Notes under the pieces: model-generated
The model's input: only the letters and a program-made list of their open reading frames with translations
Databases searched by the model: none
Told to the model about the DNA's origin: nothing
Source of the DNA: Hymenobacter busanensis
GTDB taxonomy: Bacteria > Bacteroidota > Bacteroidia > Cytophagales > Hymenobacteraceae
Direction of reading: 5' to 3'
Assembly (NCBI RefSeq): GCF_008727865.1
Contig: NZ_VTWU01000008.1
Span: 1 to 64,000 of the forward strand
Length of the DNA stretch: 64,000 bases
Translations under genes and position numbers: made by a program
Shown: piece by piece, positions 27,429 through 34,776 of the stretch
How positions within the stretch are numbered: the stretch's first letter is position 1
How the letters are laid out: every line of letters starts with the position of its first letter

Positions 27429-27836
27429 ATGCTTTCGCAAATCGAACTGAACCAGACCGCCACGTCGCCGGCCACGGTATCGGTACCGCAGGTGCTGCGC
27501 CTGACTTACGGGCTGGTGCCCATCGTGGCCGGCCTCGACAAATTCACGCACCTGCTCACCGACTGGTCGGCATACCTGAATCCGGCCCTGGTGCACGCGC
27601 TGCCGTTTTCGGCCGGCACGTTTATGCACCTGGTAGGCCTCATCGAAATAGTGGCCGGTGTGCTGGTGCTTTTCCGTCCGCGCATCGGGGCTTGGGTGGT
27701 TATGGCGTGGCTGCTGGCCGTTGCCGCCTCCTTGCTGGCCAGCGGCCACTACCTCGATGTGGCCGTGCGCGACGTGGTTATGGCCATCGGGGCCTGGGCG
27801 TTGGCGCGGCTCAGCACGGGGGGCCAGCATTCCTAG
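27429..27836 (+). CDS. DoxX-like four-helix membrane protein
   Basis: Protein of 135 residues with about four membrane helices (about 23-40, 60-80, 86-104 and 110-127). The pattern RLTYGLVPIVAGLDKF, then MHLVGLIEIVAGVLV and GAWVVMAWLLAV, is typical of DoxX/DUF4267-type inner-membrane proteins. Related proteins act in sulfur or thiol oxidative-stress systems in some bacteria; here the role is unknown. Divergent from the ECF sigma gene and likely its target. Confidence 0.82.
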   Translation: MLSQIELNQTATSPATVSVPQVLRLTYGLVPIVAGLDKFTHLLTDWSAYLNPALVHALPFSAGTFMHLVGLIEIVAGVLVLFRPRIGAWVVMAWLLAVAASLLASGHYLDVAVRDVVMAIGAWALARLSTGGQHS

Positions 27837-27917
27837 CCTGTCGCCCAGCCGATACCCCTACAGCCTTTGCCGGCGCCATTGCGTATTATAGGACCCTCCA
27901 CTTCATTTTGATTCGCA

Positions 27918-28283
27918 ATGGCCAGCAAAAAAACCGTCGTCATCGGCGCTTCCGATAATCCTTCGCGTTACGCCTACCAAGCCGTGCACCGCCTCAAGGC
28001 CCACGGTCACGAGGTAGTGCCGGTCGGCATCCGCAAAGGCGCCGTAGCCGGCATCGACATTGCCACCGACAAACCGACCGTGGAAGACGTGGACACCGTG
28101 ACGCTGTATGTGGGCCCGCAAAACCAGCCCGCCTGGTACGACTACATTCTCGATCTGAAGCCGAAGCGCATCATCTTCAACCCCGGCACCGAAAACGACG
28201 AGCTGGAGCGCCGCGCCCAGCAGCAAGGCATCCGCACCGAGGAAGCCTGCACGCTGGTAATGCTCTCGATTGGCAATTACTAG
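27918..28283 (+). CDS. CoA-binding domain protein
   Basis: Protein of 121 residues, a single CoA-binding Rossmann domain of the YccU type. Motifs: KTVVIGASDNPSRYAYQAV (nucleotide loop), VVPVGIRKG, VTLYVGPQNQ and IIFNPGTEN, ending in the conserved EEACTLVMLSIGNY, which contains the family Cys. Cytoplasmic; these proteins bind CoA and may be S-thiolated by it. A strong terminator follows. Confidence 0.93.
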   Translation: MASKKTVVIGASDNPSRYAYQAVHRLKAHGHEVVPVGIRKGAVAGIDIATDKPTVEDVDTVTLYVGPQNQPAWYDYILDLKPKRIIFNPGTENDELERRAQQQGIRTEEACTLVMLSIGNY

Positions 28284-28296
28284 CGCTTGTTCTCGG

Positions 28297-28334
28297 CAAA
28301 AAGCCCCTGCAACCGGAGTTGCAGGGGCTTTTTG
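28297..28334 (+). terminator. Terminator of the CoA-binding protein gene
   Basis: A 17-base perfect stem (CAAAAAGCCCCTGCAAC) with the loop CGGA and a T-run. Confidence 0.92.
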
Positions 28335-28407
28335 CTTTGGATAGCTGCCTGGTTTTCGCAGTTTAGCCTAGTGACGCAACATTGTTTTATCATTGATTTA
28401 CAAGACA

Positions 28408-28424
28408 TTAAACCAAAGGTTTAA
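28408..28424. promoter_or_regulatory. Inverted repeat upstream of the second ECF sigma gene
   Basis: TTAAACC AAA GGTTTAA, 7-base arms, in an AT-rich stretch about 105 bases upstream of the sigma start. A possible operator or promoter-region element. Confidence 0.35.
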
Positions 28425-28528
28425 ATTCCTTGCAACTTTTTCCTGGTTGGCAGGCAACGCTGCTCCGCACGTTTCCATCTACCCCTCCAAACACCACTAC
28501 TACTGCCCTACTTCTACCTTTCCGAGCT

Positions 28529-29107
28529 GTGAACGACGTCGACCTCATCAGTGCCTGCCGGCAAGGCAGCGTCCGGGCACAAAAACAGCTCTACGAGCGG
28601 TTTGCCGGGCTGATGCTGACCGTGTGCCTGCGCTACCTGCGCCAGCGCGCCGACGCCGAAGAAGCCATGCTGACGGGGTTTACGAAAGTGTTTCGGGCCC
28701 TCGACCAGTACCGCCACGAAGGCTCGTTTGAAGGCTGGATCCGGCGCATCATGGTCAACGAAGCCCTCGGACAGCTGCGCCGCAAGGAGCCCCTGCACCT
28801 GGCCATCGACGACATGGTGACCGACGTGCCCGCCACCCAGGCCGACGCGGAAAGCAACCTGGCCGCGGCCGACCTCATGCAGCTGCTGAGCGAACTGCCG
28901 GCCGGCTACCGCACAGTGTTCAACCTCTACGCCGTAGAAGGTTACAACCACCCCGAAATAGCCGAGCTGCTGGGCATTTCGGAGGGCACCAGCAAGTCAC
29001 AGCTCAGCAAGGCCCGGGCCATGCTCCAGCGCCGCCTCGGCTCCGCCAGCACCCAGGCCAGTTCCACCTCCTCACCGAAAGAATATTATGCGACCGGAAG
29101 ATATTGA
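28529..29107 (+). CDS. ECF RNA polymerase sigma factor (second)
   Basis: Protein of 192 residues. The start chosen is GTG at 28529, giving (M)NDVDLISACRQGSVRAQKQL, the usual beginning of region 2; the in-frame ATG at 28430 would add an unconserved Pro/Thr-rich piece. Region 2: LRYLRQRADAEEAMLTGFTK, GWIRRIMVNEAL. Region 4: LPAGYRTVFNLYAVEGYNH, AELLGISEGTSKSQLSKAR. It belongs to the Bacteroidota sigma-70 group that pairs with small membrane regulators. It overlaps the next gene by 20 bases. Confidence 0.92.
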   Translation: MNDVDLISACRQGSVRAQKQLYERFAGLMLTVCLRYLRQRADAEEAMLTGFTKVFRALDQYRHEGSFEGWIRRIMVNEALGQLRRKEPLHLAIDDMVTDVPATQADAESNLAAADLMQLLSELPAGYRTVFNLYAVEGYNHPEIAELLGISEGTSKSQLSKARAMLQRRLGSASTQASSTSSPKEYYATGRY

Positions 29108-29981
29108 TAAGCTGTTTCGGGACCAGCTGGAGCAGCACGTAACGCCCCCGCCTCCCGGCCTGTGGTACGACCTGCAGGATCGCCTGGAGCCCGAAGAGCG
29201 GAAACGCCGCGGCGGTTTCTGGATGTACGCGGTGGCGGCGGCCGTTACGCTGCTGCTGGTAGCCGGCACGGGCTGGCTGCTGTGGCGCCCCAGCACCCCG
29301 CAGGGCAGCGCAGCCACCGGCGAGCTGGCTTCAGCCACGCAACCGGCAGCTCCGGCCCACACCCCAGCAGCTCAGCCTGCCGGCCCCAATTCGCCCGAAC
29401 TGCTGGCTTCGGCCCCGCACCCCAACTCTGCTACTACTCCGGCAGTACCCGCCGACGCGGCTGCCGAAACCGCTCCTACCTACCCAGCCAACCCCGATTC
29501 TTTCACCCCCACGCCAGCTGCTCGTCAGCGGGAAGCCATCCGGATGGCCGCCCGCACGGCGCGCCCGGTGGTTGCTCCGGAGCAGCCGTCGGCGCCCCGC
29601 TCCCCAGCGCAGCCGGAAATGGTAGCCGCCGTGCCTACGGGCTCGGCAACGACTTCGCAACTTCCTTCGTCAGCTACGCCGGTTCCAGCACCGGTGGTGG
29701 GCGGACAAGCCCTGGCCGCTGCTGGAGCGGGCCGGGCGCCTCAAGGTACCATTGAGGTGGAAGTGCGCGAGTCGCCGGAGCTGCCCGCGGTAGCCGCCGT
29801 GGCTACCACCGAACCGGAGCTGACGCGCCGGAGCCGGTTGCTGGGGGTAGTGAAACAAGTAGGCCGCGTGGTGCGCGGCGAGAAACCTAACCTGACTGAA
29901 GTAGGCTTACCGGCCAACCCCGGCCTCACGGTGCAAGCGCGCATCGGCAGCCACACGCTTTCCAAAACCATTTCGCTGTAG
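29088..29981 (+). CDS. Single-pass membrane protein, likely anti-sigma-like partner
   Basis: Protein of 297 residues. The N-terminal cytoplasmic part (about 1-45: MRPEDIDKLFRDQLEQHVTP, LWYDLQDRL) precedes one membrane helix (about 45-67) and a long Pro/Ala/Thr-rich periplasmic region; the C-terminal 35 residues are more ordered. Its position, overlapping the sigma gene by 20 bases, and its topology suggest a transmembrane regulator of the sigma factor, but I see no canonical zinc-finger or FecR domain. An outer-membrane barrel gene follows. Confidence 0.8.
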   Translation: MRPEDIDKLFRDQLEQHVTPPPPGLWYDLQDRLEPEERKRRGGFWMYAVAAAVTLLLVAGTGWLLWRPSTPQGSAATGELASATQPAAPAHTPAAQPAGPNSPELLASAPHPNSATTPAVPADAAAETAPTYPANPDSFTPTPAARQREAIRMAARTARPVVAPEQPSAPRSPAQPEMVAAVPTGSATTSQLPSSATPVPAPVVGGQALAAAGAGRAPQGTIEVEVRESPELPAVAAVATTEPELTRRSRLLGVVKQVGRVVRGEKPNLTEVGLPANPGLTVQARIGSHTLSKTISL

Positions 29982-30043
29982 CCAGCGGCCTTCCGGCCCG
30001 GTTCCGCCCTCTCCCTTCCTCCGACTTTCTGCTTCCTACGTTT

Positions 30044-31201
30044 ATGAAACCCGCTTTCTTCTGCGCCGCCACCGCCGCGCTCCTGCTTTCCGGTGCCGCT
30101 GCCTCGGCCCGCCCCTACGCCCCCGCTGCCGGCAACGACGACACCATTCTGGTGAAGCTGCCCAACCAGGTGTCGATGACCATTGTGGCCCGCGACAAAA
30201 AGCAGCTGCGCGAGCTGAAGGAATACAAGCTCGACTCGCTGATGATTATGCTCTCGGGCTACATCAGCCAGGCCGAAGCTGCCGGCAGCAAGTCCAGCAA
30301 CGGGCAGGTGACAATGGAATTTTACCCCGCCAAAGACAAACCCAGCAGCCAGGCCGCGCCCGAGCAAGTGCGCGTGACGGTGCGCGGCGGCCAAACCAAA
30401 ACCGACCGCGTGGAGGTGATGATGGGCAAAATGGGCATCAAGGTGGAGTCGGACCAAGAAATCGATACTGGCAAAGAGCACGTGTCCATCAAGTGGAACA
30501 ACGACGATGACGACGACACCAAGCGCGACTCCCTCAAGCAGGTGCGCCGCCAGGTGAAGCGCGACAAGCTCACCGGCTCCGACTTCGGCGTGGACCTGGG
30601 CCTGAACGCACTGGTGAACCGCAAGCCCTACCTCGACCCCACCTCCGGCCAGGAGCAGGCGTTTGATCTGCGGCCGTTCGGTTCGCGCTACATCAGCCTG
30701 AACTGGAATTTCTGGGCCCGCGCCGGCAAAAACAGCCCGCTGTACTTCCACCTCGGCCCGGAAGTAGCCTTCAACAACTACATGCTGGAGGGCAACCGCC
30801 GCTTCGTGCAGACCGACCAGCGCACCAACATTGCCGCCGGTGGCGACGTGCAGTACGAGAAAAGCAAGCTGGCCACCACCAACCTGAACCTGCCGGTGGG
30901 CTTCACCCTGAAGTTCCGCAACGAGAAGCACGACGAGATTATGCGCATCGGGGCCGGGGGCTTTGTCGGCTACCGCATTGGCGCACACACCAAGGTGAAG
31001 TACGAGCAGGACGGCCGCACCCACAAAGACAAAGACCGCGGCAGCTACAACCTAGAGGACTTCCAGTACGGGGTGCAGGGCACCCTCGGCATCCGCGGCT
31101 TCGACCTGTTTGCCAAGTACAACATGAACGACCTGTTCAAGGAAAACCGCGGCCCCAAAGCCCAGGTCGTGAGCTTCGGCATCACCTTCAGCGACATTTA
31201 G
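30044..31201 (+). CDS. Outer-membrane beta-barrel protein
   Basis: Protein of 385 residues with a signal peptide (MKPAFFCAATAALLLSGAAASA). The N-terminal half is charged, with a run of Asp (NNDDDDDTK, about residue 152). The C-terminal half (about 175-385) shows alternating strands with turns, e.g. GVDLGLNALV, YFHLGPEVAF, LNLPVGFTLKF and VVSFGITFSDI, consistent with a small PorT/OmpW-like barrel. Third gene of the sigma/membrane-regulator cluster, so likely its regulated output or signal receiver. It is followed by an unusually long perfect hairpin. Confidence 0.85.
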   Translation: MKPAFFCAATAALLLSGAAASARPYAPAAGNDDTILVKLPNQVSMTIVARDKKQLRELKEYKLDSLMIMLSGYISQAEAAGSKSSNGQVTMEFYPAKDKPSSQAAPEQVRVTVRGGQTKTDRVEVMMGKMGIKVESDQEIDTGKEHVSIKWNNDDDDDTKRDSLKQVRRQVKRDKLTGSDFGVDLGLNALVNRKPYLDPTSGQEQAFDLRPFGSRYISLNWNFWARAGKNSPLYFHLGPEVAFNNYMLEGNRRFVQTDQRTNIAAGGDVQYEKSKLATTNLNLPVGFTLKFRNEKHDEIMRIGAGGFVGYRIGAHTKVKYEQDGRTHKDKDRGSYNLEDFQYGVQGTLGIRGFDLFAKYNMNDLFKENRGPKAQVVSFGITFSDI

Positions 31202-31213
31202 GCTGATTTGTTG

Positions 31214-31287
31214 AATGGCTGGATGGATAAATGGCTGGCCGTTCTGGAAAACTCCAGAACGGCCAGCCATTTATCCATCCAGCCATT
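31214..31287. terminator. 35-base perfect hairpin between convergent genes
   Basis: Arms 31214-31248 and 31253-31287 are perfect inverted repeats around a 4-base loop (AAAC). Each arm has ATGGCTGG twice and ends next to the loop with GGCCGTTCTGGA. It lacks a long T-run, so it may be a repeat element that also terminates transcription between the barrel gene and the convergent methyltransferase gene. Confidence 0.7.
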
Positions 31288-31299
31288 TGGCTCTTCCTT

Positions 31300-32037
31300 C
31301 TACTCGTTCCGAAAAAAATTATCGAGCAGGATGGCGGCGGAAAGGGCCACGTTCAGGCTTTCGGCGCCGCCGCGGCCGGGAATGTGCAGGCGTTGCGTGA
31401 GGTGGGCCTCCACCTCGGGCGTCAGGCCGTGCGACTCGCTGCCCATCACCAGGACACCGGTGGGCTGCAAACGAAGCCGGTGCACGTTGTCGCCGTGCAG
31501 GTCGGCGCCGTACACGGGCAGCGCCGAGGGCAGGCCAGCCAGCCAGGCGGGCAGGTCGCGCTGCCACACGGGCACCCGCGTAAAGGAGCCCATGGTGGCC
31601 GCCACCGTCTTGGCGTTCCAGGCATCGGCGCAGGTTTCCGACAACACCACGCCGCCGAGGCCGTACCAATCGGCCAGGCGAATGAGCGTGCCCACGTTGC
31701 CGGGGTCGCGCACTTGGTCGAGGGCCAGCAGCAGCTGGCAGGGGCGGGCATCGAGCGGCGTTTCGTCGGGGATGCGCACCACGGCCAGCGCTGCGTCGTT
31801 GGTCTGAAGCGTGCCGAGGCGGGTTAGCTCGTCGGGCGTGGCCAGGTCGGCGGGCACGCGGCTCACGTCGTTTTCCGCCGCAAACTCCGCCGTATACAGC
31901 AAGCGTTCCACCGTCAGTGCCGAACTTAGCAGCTCCCGCACGTTTTTGGCCCCTTCCACCAGAAAGGCCCCGTGGCGCTGCCGGTATTTCTTTTGATGCA
32001 AGGACTGCACGTATTTCGCAACGGCTTTTGAGACCAT
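31300..32037 (-). CDS. TrmH/SpoU family RNA 2'-O-ribose methyltransferase
   Basis: Protein of 245 residues, SAM-dependent and SPOUT-fold. The N-terminal ~85 residues (KYVQSLHQKKYRQRHGAFLV, LLSSALTVERLLY) form the substrate-binding domain. The catalytic domain has motif 1 LALDQVRDPGNVGTLIRLAD, motif 2 VLVMGSESHGL and motif 3 IPGRGGAESLNVALSAAIL. It modifies rRNA or tRNA; the target is not deducible. Its ATG is only 11 bases from that of the divergent TamL gene. Confidence 0.94.
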   Translation of the reverse strand: MVSKAVAKYVQSLHQKKYRQRHGAFLVEGAKNVRELLSSALTVERLLYTAEFAAENDVSRVPADLATPDELTRLGTLQTNDAALAVVRIPDETPLDARPCQLLLALDQVRDPGNVGTLIRLADWYGLGGVVLSETCADAWNAKTVAATMGSFTRVPVWQRDLPAWLAGLPSALPVYGADLHGDNVHRLRLQPTGVLVMGSESHGLTPEVEAHLTQRLHIPGRGGAESLNVALSAAILLDNFFRNE

Positions 32038-32048
32038 CTGTTTCGGTA

Positions 32049-34679
32049 ATGACGAGTGAATGGGCGCGGCTTTATCGGCTGGTGCTGAAGTGTTTGACGG
32101 CGGGCCTGCTGCTGGCCGCAGCGGCTTGCTCCCCGCTGCACCTGCTGGGCCCGCGCCAGCGGCTGCTCACGAAAGTACAGCTCGAGGGCCTAAAGGAAGC
32201 CGACCAGGAACGGGTACAGGAGCTGTTTCGCCAACGCCCCAACGACAACTTCCCGCTGCCGAAGCTGGCAATTTACGACCTCGGCTACACCTTCTACGAC
32301 CCCCAGCGCCTCCAGCGCAAGCTCGACACCACCCGCGCCGACTTCAACCGGCGCATTCGAGCCGCCGGCACCGACTCGGTGGCCGTGGGCCGGCTGCTGC
32401 AGAAGCGCGAGCGGCGCATCCAGCGCCTGCAGGCCGCCCTCGACAAGGGCAACGCCATCATGCGCCTCGGCGACCCGCCCGTCATCTACGACTCGGCCCT
32501 GACGCGCGTGACCGAAACGCAGATTGGCATTTTCCTGCGCTCCAAGGGCTTTTTCCGCTCCCGGGTGTCGGCCGTCGATACCACCGACTGCCCCACCAGC
32601 CTGCTGAGCAAGCTGGGCAAAAGCGCCAAAAACGACACCCTGGGCTGCCGCCGGGCCGCTGTTATCTACAACGTGCAGGAAGGCCCGCAGTTCCGCGTCA
32701 CCCAGCTCAATTACGACGTGGCCGATACCACGGTGGCCCGCCTTATTCGGGCCGATACTGCCCAGGCGCTGATTCGCGTGGGCCAGCCCTACGACGAAGA
32801 GTTGATTGGGCGCGAGCGGACGCGGCTGGAAAACATGCTGAAAAACCGCGGCTACTACGATTTTCGCCAGCAGTACATCACCCTGGAAGCCGATACCAGC
32901 TTTGCCCCGGCCACCGTGCGGCTGCTGGTGATGGTGGAAAACCCGCCCGAGCAGACCGCCCACCGCGCCTACACCGTGCGCAACGTGAGCGTGATTACCG
33001 ACGCGGGCGTGAACCGCTTTGGCGTGCAGCGCGACACCGTGCGGCGCAACGGCATCAACTTCCTGGCCTACGACCACCGCTTCAGCACCCGCATTCTGGA
33101 CCGCAAGGTGGCCGTGCGCCCCGGCGACCCGTACAGCCTCGCCAATTCCATCATCACGCAGCGGCAGCTGGCCGAGCTGGACGTGTTTCGCTTCACGGGC
33201 GTGAACTACCAGAAAGTGCGCCTGCCTACCGACACCGCGGCAGCTATTCTGGACGCCACGGTGCTGGCCTCGCCCCAAAAACGACTGCAGCTGACCGACG
33301 AACTGGGCGGCACATTCGTGGCCGAAAAAGCTGGTCCGTTCGGCAACTTCCGCCTGCGGGTGCGCAACGCCTTTGGCGGCGCCGAAGTGCTGGATCTGGG
33401 CGTGCGCGCCGGTTTGGAAGGCCAGTACAAAGCCAGCAGCGGCGGCAACAACCAGAATCCGGAGTCGGTATACACGCTGCAGCTTGGGGCCAACGCCAGC
33501 TTGTCGTTACCGCAGTTTCTAGTGCCGTGGCGCACCAACCGGCTCTTCACGCGCTACAGCCCGCGCACGCGCATCACCACCAGCTACACCTACGTCAACC
33601 GGCCCGAGTACACCCGCACCACGCTCGAAGGCACCTACGACTACATCTGGCAGCGCAGTGTGTTGCACCAATACGTCCTCACGCCGCTCAACATCAGCCT
33701 GGTAAATACGCCCAACATCAGCGAAGCCTTCCGCACCACGCTGCTGAACCAGTCGAACTCCGGCGCCCTGCTCCGCTCCTTCGACCGGCTGCTGATTCCG
33801 AGCGTCAACGCCACGTCGCTCTACAACTCCAACGATTTCGTGCAGACGCTCGACGCCCAGTACCTGCGCCTGTTTGCGGAAATGGGCGCGCCGTTTCGGC
33901 AGTTCTACACCCGCCCCGGTACCCGCACCCTCATTGGCACCGACCGCAACGAGCGAATCGAAACGCTCATCGGCAACCTGCTGGTGCTCGACTACGCCCG
34001 CTTCAGCGCCGACTACCGCCGCTACCACAAGCTCACGCCAAACCAGTTTCTGGCCTGGCGCCTCAACGGCGGCCTGGTGCAGGCCCTTACGCCCACCGAA
34101 GTAACCCGCGACGGACAAACGTCCAGTGCCTACCTGATTCCCTACGACAAATACTTCTTTGCCGGCGGCGGCTCCAGCGTACGGGCCTGGCGCCCGCGCC
34201 GCCTGGGCATTGGCTCATACCCGACCTACCTCTACAAAGACGGGGTCTTGCAAAAAGACAGCCGCGGCCTGCCCATTCGCGACGAAAACATCGAGCAGCC
34301 GGGCGAGTTGCTGCTGGAAGGCAGCGTGGAGTACCGTTTTCCGGTCTACGACTACATCCGCGGCGCGCTCTTCACCGACTTTGGCAACGTGTGGACGCTG
34401 CAGAAAGACGCCCGCCGCGACACCACCGGCTTCACCAACGGCTCGGCCCGCTTCAGCCCCACGCGCTTCTACCGCGAGTTTGCTGTGGGCGCCGGCGCCG
34501 GTCTGCGCTTCGATTTCACGTTCCTCATCGTTCGCCTCGACTTCGCCTGGAAGGTGTACGACCCGACCGCCGTGACGCAGGACCGGTGGGCGCTCCGCAA
34601 CTTCGCTTTCTTCTCCAGCAACGCCAAGCCCTGGCTGAACACGCCCGCCCTGAACGTGGGCATCGGCTACCCATTCTAA
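32049..34679 (+). CDS. tamL: TamL-type BamA/TamA family outer-membrane lipoprotein
   Basis: Protein of 876 residues. The start at 32049 gives a lipoprotein signal with Cys27 (LLLAAAACSPLHLLG). POTRA-like segments fill the N-terminal half (TKVQLEGLKEADQERVQEL, YNVQEGPQFRVTQLNYDVAD, LENMLKNRGYYDF). The C-terminal ~400 residues are an Omp85 barrel with FFAGGGSSVRAWRPR (the conserved loop-6 VRGxR equivalent, here VRAWR) and a terminal strand NVGIGYPF. The Bacteroidota form of TamA is a lipoprotein called TamL and works with TamB in outer-membrane protein or lipid trafficking. TamB is not in the window. Confidence 0.88.
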   Translation: MTSEWARLYRLVLKCLTAGLLLAAAACSPLHLLGPRQRLLTKVQLEGLKEADQERVQELFRQRPNDNFPLPKLAIYDLGYTFYDPQRLQRKLDTTRADFNRRIRAAGTDSVAVGRLLQKRERRIQRLQAALDKGNAIMRLGDPPVIYDSALTRVTETQIGIFLRSKGFFRSRVSAVDTTDCPTSLLSKLGKSAKNDTLGCRRAAVIYNVQEGPQFRVTQLNYDVADTTVARLIRADTAQALIRVGQPYDEELIGRERTRLENMLKNRGYYDFRQQYITLEADTSFAPATVRLLVMVENPPEQTAHRAYTVRNVSVITDAGVNRFGVQRDTVRRNGINFLAYDHRFSTRILDRKVAVRPGDPYSLANSIITQRQLAELDVFRFTGVNYQKVRLPTDTAAAILDATVLASPQKRLQLTDELGGTFVAEKAGPFGNFRLRVRNAFGGAEVLDLGVRAGLEGQYKASSGGNNQNPESVYTLQLGANASLSLPQFLVPWRTNRLFTRYSPRTRITTSYTYVNRPEYTRTTLEGTYDYIWQRSVLHQYVLTPLNISLVNTPNISEAFRTTLLNQSNSGALLRSFDRLLIPSVNATSLYNSNDFVQTLDAQYLRLFAEMGAPFRQFYTRPGTRTLIGTDRNERIETLIGNLLVLDYARFSADYRRYHKLTPNQFLAWRLNGGLVQALTPTEVTRDGQTSSAYLIPYDKYFFAGGGSSVRAWRPRRLGIGSYPTYLYKDGVLQKDSRGLPIRDENIEQPGELLLEGSVEYRFPVYDYIRGALFTDFGNVWTLQKDARRDTTGFTNGSARFSPTRFYREFAVGAGAGLRFDFTFLIVRLDFAWKVYDPTAVTQDRWALRNFAFFSSNAKPWLNTPALNVGIGYPF

Positions 34680-34697
34680 CCTATTGGTCTCTAAACA

Positions 34698-34737
34698 TTA
34701 AAAAAGCCCGCTCTTGTAAAAAGAGCGGGCTTTTTTT
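34698..34737. terminator. Bidirectional terminator
   Basis: A 15-base stem AAAAAGCCCGCTCTT / AAGAGCGGGCTTTTT with T-runs on both strands, between the convergent TamL and E1 genes. Confidence 0.93.
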
Positions 34738-34776
34738 GGCCGACGGCGGAACTACCTCGCGGAACCGAGGACTGGT

